Shown piece after piece: positions 14,961-23,836 of a stretch of 40,881 bases of DNA. Location of the stretch: contig CAKQPF010000031.1 in NCBI GenBank assembly GCA_934256705.1, forward strand, positions 1-40,881. Direction: 5' to 3'. The first letter of the stretch is position 1; every line of letters begins with the position of its first letter. A model generated the notes under the pieces. It did not search any database. It saw only the letters and a program-made list of their open reading frames with translations, and was not told where the DNA came from. The translations under genes were made by a program, and so were the position numbers. The stretch is from an uncultured Prevotella sp. (GTDB taxonomy: Bacteria; Bacteroidota; Bacteroidia; Bacteroidales; Bacteroidaceae).

Positions 14961-16714
14961 TGGCAAACTTTTATACAGATAACCCTGAGATAAAGTTCTA
15001 TCTCAGCTACCCGCTCCTCAAGCATATCGTAGAACTTAAGGAACGTAACTTTGCTGATGCAGACAAATATGACTATGCACCGGACAACCTTGAGGACGCT
15101 TTCGATTCTTATGACCGCGTACTGGAACTTGCCGGTGACGTAATGGCTAACGTCGTAGCTCCTAATGCCGAGGATGTAGATGCAGAAGGTCCACATCTTG
15201 AGAACAATAGAATGATATATGCGTCAAAGACTTATGAAAATCTTGACGCTACTATAAAGGCTGGTCTCAATGGCGTTACAATGCCACGTCGTTACGGTGG
15301 TCTCAATTTCCCAATGGCTGTATATTCTGCTATCAATGAGATGGTGGCTACAGCAGACACTGGTTTTGAGAATATCTGGTCATTGCAGGATTGTATTGCC
15401 ACTCTTTATGAGTTTGGTGATGAGGATCAGCGCCAGCGTTTCGTACCTCGTGTATGTGCTGGTGAGACAATGTCAATGGACCTTACAGAGCCTGATGCTG
15501 GTTCCGACCTTCAGTCAGTGATGCTCAAAGCCACATACGATGAGAAGGAAGACTGCTGGCGTCTCAATGGATGTAAGCGCTTTATCACCAATGGTGACTC
15601 TGATATCCACCTCGTACTTGCACGTTCTGAGGAAGGAACACGTGACGGACGTGGTCTCTCCATGTTCATCTATGACAAGAATCAGGGTGGCGTGGATGTA
15701 CGTCGTCTTGAGAATAAGCTTGGTATTCATGGTTCACCTACTTGCGAACTTGTATATAAGAACGCAAAGGCAGAGCTCTGTGGATCACGCAAGATGGGTC
15801 TTATCAAGTACGTAATGGGATTGATGAACGGTGCCCGTCTCGGCATTGCAGGTCAGAGTACCGGCGTATCACAGATGGCTTACAATGAGGCTCTCGCATA
15901 CGCTAAGGAGCGTAAGCAGTTCGGCAAGGCTATCATCGAGTTCCCGGCAGTGTATGATATGCTTGCTATCATGAAGGCAAAGCTTGCTGCAGGTCGCTCC
16001 ATGCTCTATGCCACAAGCCGTTATGTCGATGTATATAAGATTCTTGAGGACATCGAGCGCGACCGCAAACTTGAGGGTGGCAAGCTCACTCCAGAAGAGC
16101 GCAGCGAGTGCAAGACATATTCCAAGCTTGCTGATGCTTTCACTCCGCTTGCTAAGGGTATGACTTCTGAGTATGCTAACCAGAACACTTACGATGGCAT
16201 TCAGGTGCATGGTGGTTCAGGTTTCATGCTCGAATATGCTTGTCAGCGCCTCTATCGTGATGCACGTATTCTCTCTATCTATGAGGGAACCACACAGTTG
16301 CAGACAGTTGCCGCTGGTCGCTACATCACAAATGGCTTCTATGGCAGCGTAATAGCAGATATGCTCCAGTATGGTCAGGCTCCTGCAAGCGTTGGTTCTG
16401 AGGACTGGTGTGCACCAGAATTTGCGGCTCTCAAGGAGAAATGCGCTGCAATGGCAGAGAAATACAATGAGGCTGTGGCATACGTAAATGAGCAGAAGTG
16501 TGATGAGTTCAAGGACTTCGTCATCCGTCATCTTTACGAAATGGCTGCAGACATCATCATGTCTCTCCTCCTTATCGGCGATGCAAGCAAGGCTCCAGAG
16601 CTTTTCGCTCAGTCAGCTCGCGTCTATAACCGCTATGTCGCTTCTGAGATAGAGCGTCATTACAACTTTATCATGGGTGCAACCCCTGAGGATCTTGCTG
16701 ATTATCGCAAGTAA
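14960..16714 (+). CDS. Acyl-CoA dehydrogenase, long form
   Basis: A 584-residue flavoenzyme that forms the alpha-beta double bond in acyl-CoA and passes electrons to the EtfBA encoded just upstream. Visible motifs are TEPDAGSD (176-183), KRFITNGD (206-213), the HGGSGF segment (418-422), and the catalytic base Glu442 in YEGTTQLQ. Short-chain butyryl-CoA dehydrogenases are about 380 residues; this protein has an internal insertion (about 355-385) and roughly 120 extra C-terminal residues, like the long bacterial forms that include DmdC-type enzymes. Chain length of the substrate is not evident. A wobble-rich stem-loop follows the stop. Confidence 0.92.
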   Translation: MANFYTDNPEIKFYLSYPLLKHIVELKERNFADADKYDYAPDNLEDAFDSYDRVLELAGDVMANVVAPNAEDVDAEGPHLENNRMIYASKTYENLDATIKAGLNGVTMPRRYGGLNFPMAVYSAINEMVATADTGFENIWSLQDCIATLYEFGDEDQRQRFVPRVCAGETMSMDLTEPDAGSDLQSVMLKATYDEKEDCWRLNGCKRFITNGDSDIHLVLARSEEGTRDGRGLSMFIYDKNQGGVDVRRLENKLGIHGSPTCELVYKNAKAELCGSRKMGLIKYVMGLMNGARLGIAGQSTGVSQMAYNEALAYAKERKQFGKAIIEFPAVYDMLAIMKAKLAAGRSMLYATSRYVDVYKILEDIERDRKLEGGKLTPEERSECKTYSKLADAFTPLAKGMTSEYANQNTYDGIQVHGGSGFMLEYACQRLYRDARILSIYEGTTQLQTVAAGRYITNGFYGSVIADMLQYGQAPASVGSEDWCAPEFAALKEKCAAMAEKYNEAVAYVNEQKCDEFKDFVIRHLYEMAADIIMSLLLIGDASKAPELFAQSARVYNRYVASEIERHYNFIMGATPEDLADYRK

Positions 16715-16723
16715 AAACAACAT

Positions 16724-16781
16724 AAGGTCCCTGTCTCCTGCCTATTCTCTTTCCAGAATAATAGTGGGGGATAGGGGCTTT
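16724..16781 (+). terminator. Wobble-rich stem-loop after the acyl-CoA dehydrogenase gene
   Basis: AAGGTCCCTGTCTCC (16724-16738) can pair as RNA along its whole length with GGGGATAGGGGCTTT (16767-16781), using several G-U pairs, around a 28-base loop. It begins nine bases after the stop codon and lies before the CE12 gene. The many wobble pairs mean that the opposite strand would not fold as well, which suggests selection on the plus-strand transcript. Confidence 0.5.
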
Positions 16782-16798
16782 CTTATACATATACTACA

Positions 16799-18643
16799 AT
16801 GAGAATACTGACTACACTAACACTTTCCTTTGCCCTTACAGCCCTTACAGCCAATGCTCAGAATAAGAATGAGCAGGGAGATATATGGCTTGACATAAAT
16901 GGAGTAAGGGATTTGACTGCCGACTCCATAGACATTGCCAATCAGGCACGCCCCGTATCCGGTTCTTCCAGAAAGGGCGACAATCCCGTAATCTTCCTTG
17001 TAGGCAATTCCACCATGCGTACCGGTACGAGAGGTAACGGAGACAATGGTCAATGGGGATGGGGATATTATGAGCATGAATATTTTGACGCTTCCAAAGT
17101 GACGGTGGAAAACCATGCTCTTGGAGGCACAAGTCCACGTACTTTCTACAAGTCGCCAGACCTTTGGCAGCGCACTATCGCAAACTTGAGAAAGGGAGAC
17201 TACGTCTTTCTCGAACTTGGACATAATGACAATGGACCTATCGACTCGATAAGGGCAAGGTCATCATATCGTCCTTTGGGAAAACTCAGTCTGGCGAATG
17301 ACTCCATTATTATATATAATAAGGTGAAACATTGCCAGGACACGGTATATACCTTTGGCGGATATACCCGCCGTTTCATCAATGAAGTGCGTGCGAAAGG
17401 GGCTATTCCCGTGCTTTTCACTCTGACGCCACGTAATGATTACGAGATAGATGGCAAGGCAATACAGCGTAAACTCAAGGATTTCACACCGGCAATCTTT
17501 GCCATTGGCAAGGAAATGAACGTGCCTGTGGTGAATCTCAACGATATTTCAGCCAAGAAACTGGAAACTTACGGCAGATGGAAGACCAATTATCACTTCT
17601 ATCTTGACAAGATTCATTCCAGCGCATTCGGTGCAAGGATGAATGCAGAGTCTGCAGCAGAGGGCATTCTCAACCTCAATCTTGGCGACAATCCTAATCT
17701 CAACACTAAGGACAGCCTATTCCAGGAGGAGAGGGAAGCGCTGCTCCGACTGAAGTCTTACCTCGTGATGGACAAGGTATGTCCTGATTATGAGGAAAAG
17801 CTTCTCGCTTGGGAACCAAACAATTACGATGCAAAAGGCAACGTGATTCCAAAGAAAAAGACTGCGGAAGAGAAGAAAAAGAAAGTGCGTATCTTCTTCT
17901 GTGGTGACTCTACAGGCAAGAATGAGGACAAGAATCCTGACGGAATGTGGGGCTGGGGCTCACAGGCTTACACCGTCTTTGATGAGTCCAAGTGCACGTT
18001 TATCAACTGTGCAAAGGCAGGCCGCTCCACTCGCACCTTCCTTTTGGAAAACCGTTGGGAGGAAGTCTATCGCACATTGCGTCCTGGCGACTATGTTCTC
18101 CTTCAGTTTGGACACAATGATATCGGTGGTATCGACAAGGATAAGGAGCGTGGAGTCATAGCTTGCGCAAAGGATACATCTCATGTCTATCACCTGAAGA
18201 GCAATGGAAAGAACCTCGTGGTCTATTCCTACGGCTGGTATCTCCACAAGATGATACAGGACTGTAAGGAAAAAGGAGCCATTCCAGTAGTGCTTTCGTT
18301 CACTCCACGCAATGAGTGGCACAAGGGAAAAGGCAAGGTCGTGGGTAATTTCTACCGCGTAAATGAGAAGAAGAACAAGCAGTATATCGAGCGCCGCAAC
18401 GACAATTACATCACACAGTGGTGCAAGGAGGTGGCTGACGATAATGGTGCCGCCTTCGTGGATGTGCATAATATTTCAGCGGATTTCCTCGACAAGCACT
18501 GTGGAAACAAGGAAAAAGCATCCGCTTACTTCAATCATGACCACACACACACCAGCCTTCTCGGAGCAAGAAACAATGCAAAGAGCGTGGCTAAGGGACT
18601 GAAGAAAATCAATAGTCCACTGGTGAAATACCTGAAGAAATAA
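16799..18643 (+). CDS. Tandem-domain SGNH esterase, rhamnogalacturonan acetylesterase type (CE12)
   Basis: A 614-residue secreted protein (signal peptide 1-20, ending ANA) with two SGNH/GDSL hydrolase domains. Domain 1 (about 62-295) has GNST (69-72), the Gly block ALGGTS, GHND (141-144) and the D270-x-x-H273 pair. Domain 2 (about 362-605) has GDST (369-372), KAGRST, GHND (438-441) and D581-x-x-H584. Both contain the QWGWG or MWGWG segment typical of CE12. Such enzymes remove acetyl groups from rhamnogalacturonan in pectin, which fits the CE8 pectinesterase at 10145. Domain 1 has Asn in place of Asp in the GDS block. A charged linker (about 335-362) joins them. Confidence 0.9.
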   Translation: MRILTTLTLSFALTALTANAQNKNEQGDIWLDINGVRDLTADSIDIANQARPVSGSSRKGDNPVIFLVGNSTMRTGTRGNGDNGQWGWGYYEHEYFDASKVTVENHALGGTSPRTFYKSPDLWQRTIANLRKGDYVFLELGHNDNGPIDSIRARSSYRPLGKLSLANDSIIIYNKVKHCQDTVYTFGGYTRRFINEVRAKGAIPVLFTLTPRNDYEIDGKAIQRKLKDFTPAIFAIGKEMNVPVVNLNDISAKKLETYGRWKTNYHFYLDKIHSSAFGARMNAESAAEGILNLNLGDNPNLNTKDSLFQEEREALLRLKSYLVMDKVCPDYEEKLLAWEPNNYDAKGNVIPKKKTAEEKKKKVRIFFCGDSTGKNEDKNPDGMWGWGSQAYTVFDESKCTFINCAKAGRSTRTFLLENRWEEVYRTLRPGDYVLLQFGHNDIGGIDKDKERGVIACAKDTSHVYHLKSNGKNLVVYSYGWYLHKMIQDCKEKGAIPVVLSFTPRNEWHKGKGKVVGNFYRVNEKKNKQYIERRNDNYITQWCKEVADDNGAAFVDVHNISADFLDKHCGNKEKASAYFNHDHTHTSLLGARNNAKSVAKGLKKINSPLVKYLKK

Positions 18644-18652
18644 ATGAAATCA

Positions 18653-18680
18653 CTGCTTTCAGCCCATTATCTGAAAGCAG
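18653..18680 (+). terminator. Stem-loop after the CE12 gene
   Basis: CTGCTTTCAG (18653-18662) pairs perfectly with CTGAAAGCAG (18671-18680) around an eight-base loop, nine bases after the stop codon. The sequence after it is A-rich rather than T-rich. Confidence 0.6.
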
Positions 18681-18696
18681 GAAAATAATAAAATGC

Positions 18697-18763
18697 CAAA
18701 GGCTTGCTTGAGTAATCTCCAGCACATCGTGCTAAAAAGAAGGTTATGTCAAGCAAGCCTTTG
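18697..18763. terminator. 15-bp inverted repeat between convergent CE12 and manA genes
   Basis: The arms 18697-18711 and 18749-18763 are perfectly complementary, starting CAAAGGC and ending GCCTTTG. The 37-base loop contains a second stem, AGCAC (18721-18725) with GTGCT (18729-18733). Being symmetric and located between two convergent genes, it may serve both as a bidirectional terminator. No T tract is present on either side. Confidence 0.65.
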
Positions 18764-18809
18764 TGCGTTTGTTATCTTATTGTCTTGTAATAGGATAGAA
18801 GTTGTGGTC

Positions 18810-19862
18810 TTATTTCTTCGTGATATGGAAGAAACGCGTGAACATTGCAGGCAGACTTCTGTCCTTATTGTCGATGTGAGCCTCCAGTACCTTTGCTGTC
18901 TTGGTGACAGGAATGAGGTCATAGTCGGCTATTGATGCTGGGATAAGGCAGGAATGGCCCTCATGGAGCACTATGTCACGGTTGTCATAGTCTATTCCTT
19001 CGCCATCGCGGAGGCGGATCCGGCAGGTTCCCTTTATGCACATTGAGATGATAAAGGAATCATATTTGATGAGATTGCGATGGAAAGGCTGGGTGATGTC
19101 CATCACTCTGACATCGAAATAAGGAGTGTCAATGACCGAAACAGCGCGTTCCTGAATTTCTGGATAGTGAGTGCGATAATCCTTTTCTACATGGAAATCA
19201 ATGGCTTGCGCAGCCAGTTCGGTGTGTAGTTGGCGTGGTTTTCCGTCCAGACCAGGGCGGTTATAGTCGAAGATACGATAGGTGACATCGCTCGATTGCT
19301 GCACCTCTGCCAGCAGAATGCCGCCGCAGATGGCGTGTACTCTGCCTGCCGGTATGTAGAAGACGTCGCCGGTATGCACCTCATGCCGTGCAAGAACATC
19401 GCAGATGCTGCCGTCCTCCACTCTCTTGCGGTATTCATAAGGCGTAATGGCCTCCTTGAAACCAGCATAAAGGCAAGCTCCAGGCTTGGCATCAATGACG
19501 TACCACATCTCCGTCTTGCCGAATTTGCCGTGCTCCCTCATAGCCATTTCATCGTCAGGGTGCACCTGAATGCTCAGATCCTTCTCTGCATCAATGAATT
19601 TCACGAGCAGTGGAAGCTTGTTTCCATATCGCTGTGCCACGCTTTCTCCCAGTATTTCTTCGGGATATTGCGCCACTACTTCGATGAGGGAATGACCTTC
19701 CCATTGTCCGTTGGCAATGATACTTGGGCTTGATTCCACGGCACTCACCTCCCAACTTTCGCCTATCGGCTCGTCTGTAGTTGGGATTCCTTTGTATGGT
19801 TGCAGTCTTTTTCCGCCCCATACTATCTTGTGCATGTTTGGTTTGAAGAGGAGTGGGTACAT
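18810..19862 (-). CDS. manA: Class I mannose-6-phosphate isomerase
   Basis: A 350-residue zinc enzyme that interconverts mannose-6-phosphate and fructose-6-phosphate, feeding GDP-mannose synthesis or mannose use. Zinc ligands are visible as Gln99 and His101 in QVHPDD, Glu118 in KTEMWY and His176 in PAGRVHAI. The short length matches the Bacillus-like form with one catalytic cupin and a compact C-terminal domain, not the longer E. coli enzyme. It stands alone on the minus strand, convergent with the CE12 gene, 153 bases downstream of the HIT gene. Confidence 0.94.
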   Translation of the reverse strand: MYPLLFKPNMHKIVWGGKRLQPYKGIPTTDEPIGESWEVSAVESSPSIIANGQWEGHSLIEVVAQYPEEILGESVAQRYGNKLPLLVKFIDAEKDLSIQVHPDDEMAMREHGKFGKTEMWYVIDAKPGACLYAGFKEAITPYEYRKRVEDGSICDVLARHEVHTGDVFYIPAGRVHAICGGILLAEVQQSSDVTYRIFDYNRPGLDGKPRQLHTELAAQAIDFHVEKDYRTHYPEIQERAVSVIDTPYFDVRVMDITQPFHRNLIKYDSFIISMCIKGTCRIRLRDGEGIDYDNRDIVLHEGHSCLIPASIADYDLIPVTKTAKVLEAHIDNKDRSLPAMFTRFFHITKK

Positions 19863-19897
19863 TGTTTATATTATTAAGGATAAATAAAAGTAGGAAA

Positions 19898-19960
19898 CAG
19901 GAGGCTGGCCTTGCCAAACCGAGCATGACAGAAGCGAGACGGATGAGGCTCAGTCTCCTG
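19898..19960 (-). terminator. Imperfect stem-loop after the HIT gene
   Basis: CAGGAGGCTG (19898-19907) pairs with CAGTCTCCTG (19951-19960) with one G-T pair, and flanking bases extend the match. It lies between the HIT gene stop and the manA start on the minus strand. Confidence 0.4.
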
Positions 19961-20015
19961 TTCCTTATGGTAGAAGTAGGAATATGTTTGAGTAAGTATC
20001 CTACGGGTGTCTTGC

Positions 20016-20441
20016 TTATAAGTTGGCTTTCACCTTCTCGATAAGCTCCTGATATTCAGCATCAGAGAGATATACCTTACCAGGATTCATCTGGAAAGTG
20101 CCTCCATAGTCAGGTCCGTCCACGTATTTAGGCGCGAGATGGAAGTGGAGGTGTGAGAGTTTGTCGCTGTAAGCGCCGTAGTTGATTTTCTCTGGGTTGA
20201 AAGCCTTCTGCATAGCGCGTGTGGTTTGTGCTACGTCAGCCATGAAAGCGTTGCGCTCTTCGTCGGTAAGCTCGTTGAGGTCATTGACGTGCTTGTCGTA
20301 GCTTACGAGGCAGCGACCTCTGTATGTCTGCTCCTTGAAGAGGAAAACGCGTGATACACGGAGGTGTGCAATCTCTATCATGAGGTCATGAAGAGTCTGA
20401 TTGTTAGTGCAATAGAGGCACTCTTTTGGGTCACTGTACAT
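20016..20441 (-). CDS. HIT family protein
   Basis: A 141-residue histidine-triad protein, a small nucleotide hydrolase or transferase acting on AMP-linked substrates. The triad His97-x-His99-x-His101 reads HLHFHLAPKY. Cys8 and Cys11 near the N-terminus may bind zinc, as in some HIT proteins. The N-terminal half has the DKHVNDLNELTDEE segment that matches the usual position of the substrate pocket. It lies downstream of the RecD-like helicase gene on the same strand, but a -7 box between them suggests its own promoter. The natural substrate is not known. Confidence 0.88.
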   Translation of the reverse strand: MYSDPKECLYCTNNQTLHDLMIEIAHLRVSRVFLFKEQTYRGRCLVSYDKHVNDLNELTDEERNAFMADVAQTTRAMQKAFNPEKINYGAYSDKLSHLHFHLAPKYVDGPDYGGTFQMNPGKVYLSDAEYQELIEKVKANL

Positions 20442-20497
20442 AGTAGTTTGTTTTTGTTTGTAGTTTATATTATGTTTTTATTTAAGCCTATTTCATG

Positions 20498-20505
20498 CAA
20501 AGGTA
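20498..20505 (-). promoter_or_regulatory. -7 box (TACCTTTG) for the HIT gene
   Basis: The minus strand reads TATACCTTTGC, an exact TAnnTTTG match about 57 bases upstream of the HIT start codon. The -33 position is not consensus. Confidence 0.5.
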
Positions 20506-20554
20506 TAAAAAATAAATGGAGTTACCTACTCTTTTGCAGAATAAATGCACAATC

Positions 20555-20636
20555 AGCATTATGAATTAACCATTGATGATTATGAATTATGCATTACGAA
20601 TTATGAATTATGCATTATGAATTATGCATTAACCAT
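20555..20636. repeat. AT-rich ATTATGAATTATGC-type tandem repeat
   Basis: Imperfect repeats of ATTATGAATT and ATGCATTA run through this stretch, ending inside the last codons of the RecD-like gene. A similar but shorter run is at 5160-5205 (GAATTATGGATTATGAACTA) before the DUF5683 gene. These look like low-complexity intergenic repeats. Confidence 0.55.
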
Positions 20637-22085
20637 CATGTCCCCGTTTTGCGTCTTGGGCCAGTTTACGAGGTAAAGGTTCTCCGTAGCGCGTGTGAAA
20701 GCCGTGTAGAGCCAGTGGATATAGTCGGGAGTAAGCATGTCATCAGTCATATATCCCTGGTCGATATACACGTTGGTCCACTGTCCGCCCTGCGCTTTGT
20801 GGCAAGTGACAGCATAGGCATACTTCACCTGCAATGCGTTGAAGAACGGGTCATTACGCACCGCCTTGATGCGGTCTGTCTTGAGATGGATGTCCATATA
20901 GTCCTCTTCTATCGCACTGAATAGTGCCTGATACTGAGCCTGTGTGAGGGAAGGGGAGTCCGACTGCAATGTGTCCGTCAGCAGCATGGTCTCCAATTCC
21001 AGGTCATCATAATCGGGAAAGCGGAGCAATACCTCAGCAAAGTGGAAGCCATACAGTTCATGCTGCTTGCGTATGCGCACCACCGTGGCTCTGTCGCCGT
21101 TGGCTATGAACATTCCGCCCTTGCCTATGCCGGTCTCCTTGTTGTCGGAGTCCGATGCCTTGTCGGCATGATAGAAGTAATTGTTTCTCACTATCATGAG
21201 GTTGTCCCCCTGGCAAAGCAGCGAGTCACGGTCGAGAACCTGATTACGTATGCCGTTATTATATAAGGTGGCATTCTTGTTGCTTCGGGTGATAACGATG
21301 GTTTCGTCGTATCCTACGTCCCGGTAACTCATGGAAAGCGAGTCGATAATCTCATTGCCTGGCATGATATGGATGTCTGGAAACCTGGAGAACGTGATTT
21401 TTGGCAGTTCTGTCGCCTCGTCATGCTGTATCAACTGGCGTATCATAGTGGCGTTATAAAGTATTCCCGACTCAGCGCTTTGGCGCAGAACCACCTCCAG
21501 TCTGCATTCGAAGACCTGTGCTCCGTAGCCTTCTATCATGTCAGAGAGCAGGGCAGGGGACTCTTCTTCGCCCACGGGAGGCAGCTGTGCAGTATCTCCG
21601 ATAAGCATCAGCCGGCAGTTTTCACCAGAGAAAACGTACTGCATGAGGTCATCGAGCAGCGAACCCGTTCCGAAACCAGTCTCTCCTGTTGGCATGGAAG
21701 AAATCATCGAAGCCTCGTCCACCACGAAGAGAGTGTCGGAATGATTGTTGAAATTCAGATTGAAATCGCCCTGAAATGTCTTCTGCCTGTATATCTTACG
21801 GTGGATAGTGGAAGCAGGAAGCCCTGCATTGAGCGAGATGACCTTTGCCGCTCTGCCCGTAGGAGCCATCAGCACGACTCTTTGTCTTAGTGAGACAAGA
21901 GTCTGAACCATCGCTGCCACGATGGACGTCTTGCCAGTTCCGGCGCTGCCTTTCAGTATCATCACGGGCATATCGTGGCGTGAAGCCAGGAAATGTCCGA
22001 AGCAGTCGAGCGCATTTTTTTGGTCTTCCGTGGGTGGAAAGCCAAACCGTTGCAGTATCAATTCGCAGAATTCTCTTATCTTCAT
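20622..22085 (-). CDS. RecD-like ATP-dependent DNA helicase (SF1B)
   Basis: A 487-residue superfamily 1 helicase, shorter than RecD2 because it lacks the long N-terminal region. Motif I is GSAGTGKT (46-53). Further motifs are VVDEASMI (II), IGDTAQLPPV (III), and near the C-terminus TCHKAQGGQW and LYTAFTRAT (V and VI, UvrD_C_2 region). No RecB or RecC genes are near, so it is not the RecBCD subunit. A role in replication or repair is likely but not shown by context. Its end overlaps the AT-rich repeat at 20555-20636, so the last residues may be variable between strains. Confidence 0.88.
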   Translation of the reverse strand: MKIREFCELILQRFGFPPTEDQKNALDCFGHFLASRHDMPVMILKGSAGTGKTSIVAAMVQTLVSLRQRVVLMAPTGRAAKVISLNAGLPASTIHRKIYRQKTFQGDFNLNFNNHSDTLFVVDEASMISSMPTGETGFGTGSLLDDLMQYVFSGENCRLMLIGDTAQLPPVGEEESPALLSDMIEGYGAQVFECRLEVVLRQSAESGILYNATMIRQLIQHDEATELPKITFSRFPDIHIMPGNEIIDSLSMSYRDVGYDETIVITRSNKNATLYNNGIRNQVLDRDSLLCQGDNLMIVRNNYFYHADKASDSDNKETGIGKGGMFIANGDRATVVRIRKQHELYGFHFAEVLLRFPDYDDLELETMLLTDTLQSDSPSLTQAQYQALFSAIEEDYMDIHLKTDRIKAVRNDPFFNALQVKYAYAVTCHKAQGGQWTNVYIDQGYMTDDMLTPDYIHWLYTAFTRATENLYLVNWPKTQNGDMMVNA

Positions 22086-22255
22086 TATTGTGAAATCGTA
22101 ATAATAACACCTCTCTTGTTCGCCTTGTTACAGCCTTATTATCACGGTATTCAGCAAAGTGCAGTCCAACTTTAGTTCTCTTTGACAGTTTTGCTCCCTT
22201 TACTGATGAAACGAGGATAAGGCAAGAGGTAAAATGGAAAAATATTGTTAGGGAA

Positions 22256-22286
22256 TTGTATAATTCAGTTTTTTTCCTTAATTTTG
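22256..22286 (+). promoter_or_regulatory. Promoter of the DUF3822-rsmD operon
   Basis: TTG at 22256-22258, a 20-base spacer and TAATTTTG at 22279-22286 match the consensus. Transcription would begin near 22290, only about nine bases before the first possible ATG at 22299. Confidence 0.7.
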
Positions 22287-22298
22287 CACGACAAAGGT

Positions 22299-23156
22299 AT
22301 GAAAAAAGTTCCTCCTGACCAAAATATGAATGATAAAAATGATAAACAGACAATGCAGCAGCCTGTAAGCCGGAGAGGTGGCACGCCACGTCTCATCATC
22401 CGTGCAGGCAATGGCACGCTTAGTTTTCTTCTTCCCCATGGTGACGGCACAGTGGATTACGCTCCCTATACCGTTAGGAGCGGTGTGTCCATGGCGGCAA
22501 ATCTCCGCTCAGCCTTCCGTGATGCGGAGTTATTGCAGAATCATGGTCAGAAGGCGCTTCTCTCAGTCTGTACTCCTGTAGCCCTCGTGCCGATAGACGA
22601 GTATATGGACGAAGAGAATTTCGATGCCGACCTGCTCTATAACCAGACGTTTATGGGGCATGATTCGGAAGAGAAAATCATCAATGTGCTGCCCGAACTC
22701 AATGCTGTCGCTATCTTCGGAATCAATAAAGACCTGAAGATGGTGGTGGAGGACCATTTCCCTGACGTGAGAATACAGAATGTGATACAGCCTGTCTGGA
22801 GTCATCTTTACCGCCGTGGCGGAGTGTCTGGTCAGCGAAGAAGGCTTTACGGCTATTTCCATGACCGCTGCATTGACATCTTTTCCTTCCAGCAGAGGCG
22901 CTTCCGCTTTGCCAATCGCTTTGATGCCACGCATTTGCATGATGCTCTTTACTTCCTGCTCTTCGTGTGGAACCAGCTCGCTTTCGATAATGAAAACGAT
23001 GAGATGCACATCCTTGGCAATATAGAGAATAAGGAGTGGATAGTCAATAAGCTGAAGGGCTATCTGCGTAGAGTGTATGTTTTAAGTCCTTCTGCCGAGC
23101 TTAACCGCTTGCCGGTCACTCAGATAGAAGGCATTGACTTTGATATGATGTTATGA
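22299..23156 (+). CDS. DUF3822 family protein
   Basis: A protein of about 285 residues resembling the DUF3822 family found upstream of rsmD in Bacteroidota. It has an actin-like-fold flavour (strands such as LLSVCTPVALVPIDEY, and HIDGN-like segments such as GYFHDRCIDIFSFQQ), with no catalytic motif that I can name. The start is uncertain: 22299 is the first ATG after the promoter, 22326 and 22353 are alternatives, and the first 25 residues are low-complexity. Its stop overlaps the rsmD start by four bases (ATGA), so the pair is translationally coupled. Function unknown; the link to rsmD hints at a ribosome or RNA role. Confidence 0.75.
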   Translation: MKKVPPDQNMNDKNDKQTMQQPVSRRGGTPRLIIRAGNGTLSFLLPHGDGTVDYAPYTVRSGVSMAANLRSAFRDAELLQNHGQKALLSVCTPVALVPIDEYMDEENFDADLLYNQTFMGHDSEEKIINVLPELNAVAIFGINKDLKMVVEDHFPDVRIQNVIQPVWSHLYRRGGVSGQRRRLYGYFHDRCIDIFSFQQRRFRFANRFDATHLHDALYFLLFVWNQLAFDNENDEMHILGNIENKEWIVNKLKGYLRRVYVLSPSAELNRLPVTQIEGIDFDMML

Positions 23157-23716
23157 GAGTAATCACAGGAATATATAAAGGTCGCCATTTTGAAGTGCCA
23201 CGCACATTCAAGGCAAGACCGACAACCGACTTTGCCAAAGAGAATATCTTCAATGTGCTCAATGGCTATATGGATTTTGAGGACGCGTCAGCCCTCGATC
23301 TCTTTGCCGGAACGGGCAGTATTACGCTCGAAATGCTCAGCCGCGGATGCGCTGACGTGACAAGTGTGGAGATGGATCGCGACCATGCCTCTTTCATTAG
23401 GCAGTGCCTGCAAAAGCTCGGCGATGAAGACTGCTCGCTCATTCGTGGTGATGTGTTCCGATTCCTGAAGAGTTGCAAGCGCAAGTATGACCTTATCTTT
23501 GCCGACCCACCTTATGCATTGCCTGACCTTCCGAAGATTCCAGACCTCGTATTGCGCAAGAATGCAGAGGAATGTCTGCTCAAGGAGGGTGGCATATTCG
23601 TCTTCGAGCATGGCAAGCACAATGATTTCTCCCAGCATCCATGCTTCATCGAGCACCGTTCATACGGCAGTGTGAACTTCTCCCTCTTCCGTTCCTGGAA
23701 AGAGGAGGAGCAATAG
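23153..23716 (+). CDS. rsmD: 16S rRNA (guanine-966-N2)-methyltransferase
   Basis: RsmD methylates G966 of 16S rRNA in the 30S subunit using S-adenosylmethionine. The 187-residue length is normal. Visible are the N-terminal ITGIYKGR segment, the SAM-binding LDLFAGTGS loop (motif I), VEMDRDHASF (motif II) and the catalytic FADPPY (motif IV). It overlaps the DUF3822 gene by four bases, and the gap to dnaG is filled by a composite repeat. Cytosolic. Confidence 0.94.
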   Translation: MRVITGIYKGRHFEVPRTFKARPTTDFAKENIFNVLNGYMDFEDASALDLFAGTGSITLEMLSRGCADVTSVEMDRDHASFIRQCLQKLGDEDCSLIRGDVFRFLKSCKRKYDLIFADPPYALPDLPKIPDLVLRKNAEECLLKEGGIFVFEHGKHNDFSQHPCFIEHRSYGSVNFSLFRSWKEEEQ

Positions 23717-23719
23717 TAC

Positions 23720-23826
23720 GCCACTGTGTCCGCCGCATTACCGGCTGAAATAAGAAGAATAAGAAGCAAGAAGACCAACGGCGTCAGCCATTCTTCATAC
23801 ATCATTCTTCATTCTTCATTAAATAA
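23720..23826 (+). repeat. Composite REP-like element, copy F
   Basis: GCCACTGTGTC followed by CGCCG, CATTAC and CGGCTGA (23720-23748) is a diverged core; the arms mismatch at one position. It is followed by the CATTCTTCATT tract ending near 23826, which here includes a GCGTCAGCCATTC junction like that at 10031. The element lies between rsmD and dnaG and stays open in the dnaG reading frame. Confidence 0.8.
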
Positions 23827-23836
23827 TCGCCCCATC

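Noticed and set aside
20555..20636. AT-rich repeat as a replication origin
   Set aside because: It has no DnaA boxes that I can see, and similar low-complexity AT repeats occur before the DUF5683 gene.
23726..23836. N-terminal extension of DnaG
   Set aside because: It is encoded by the composite intergenic repeat and has no match to primase; the family start MIDRLTIERI begins at 23837.
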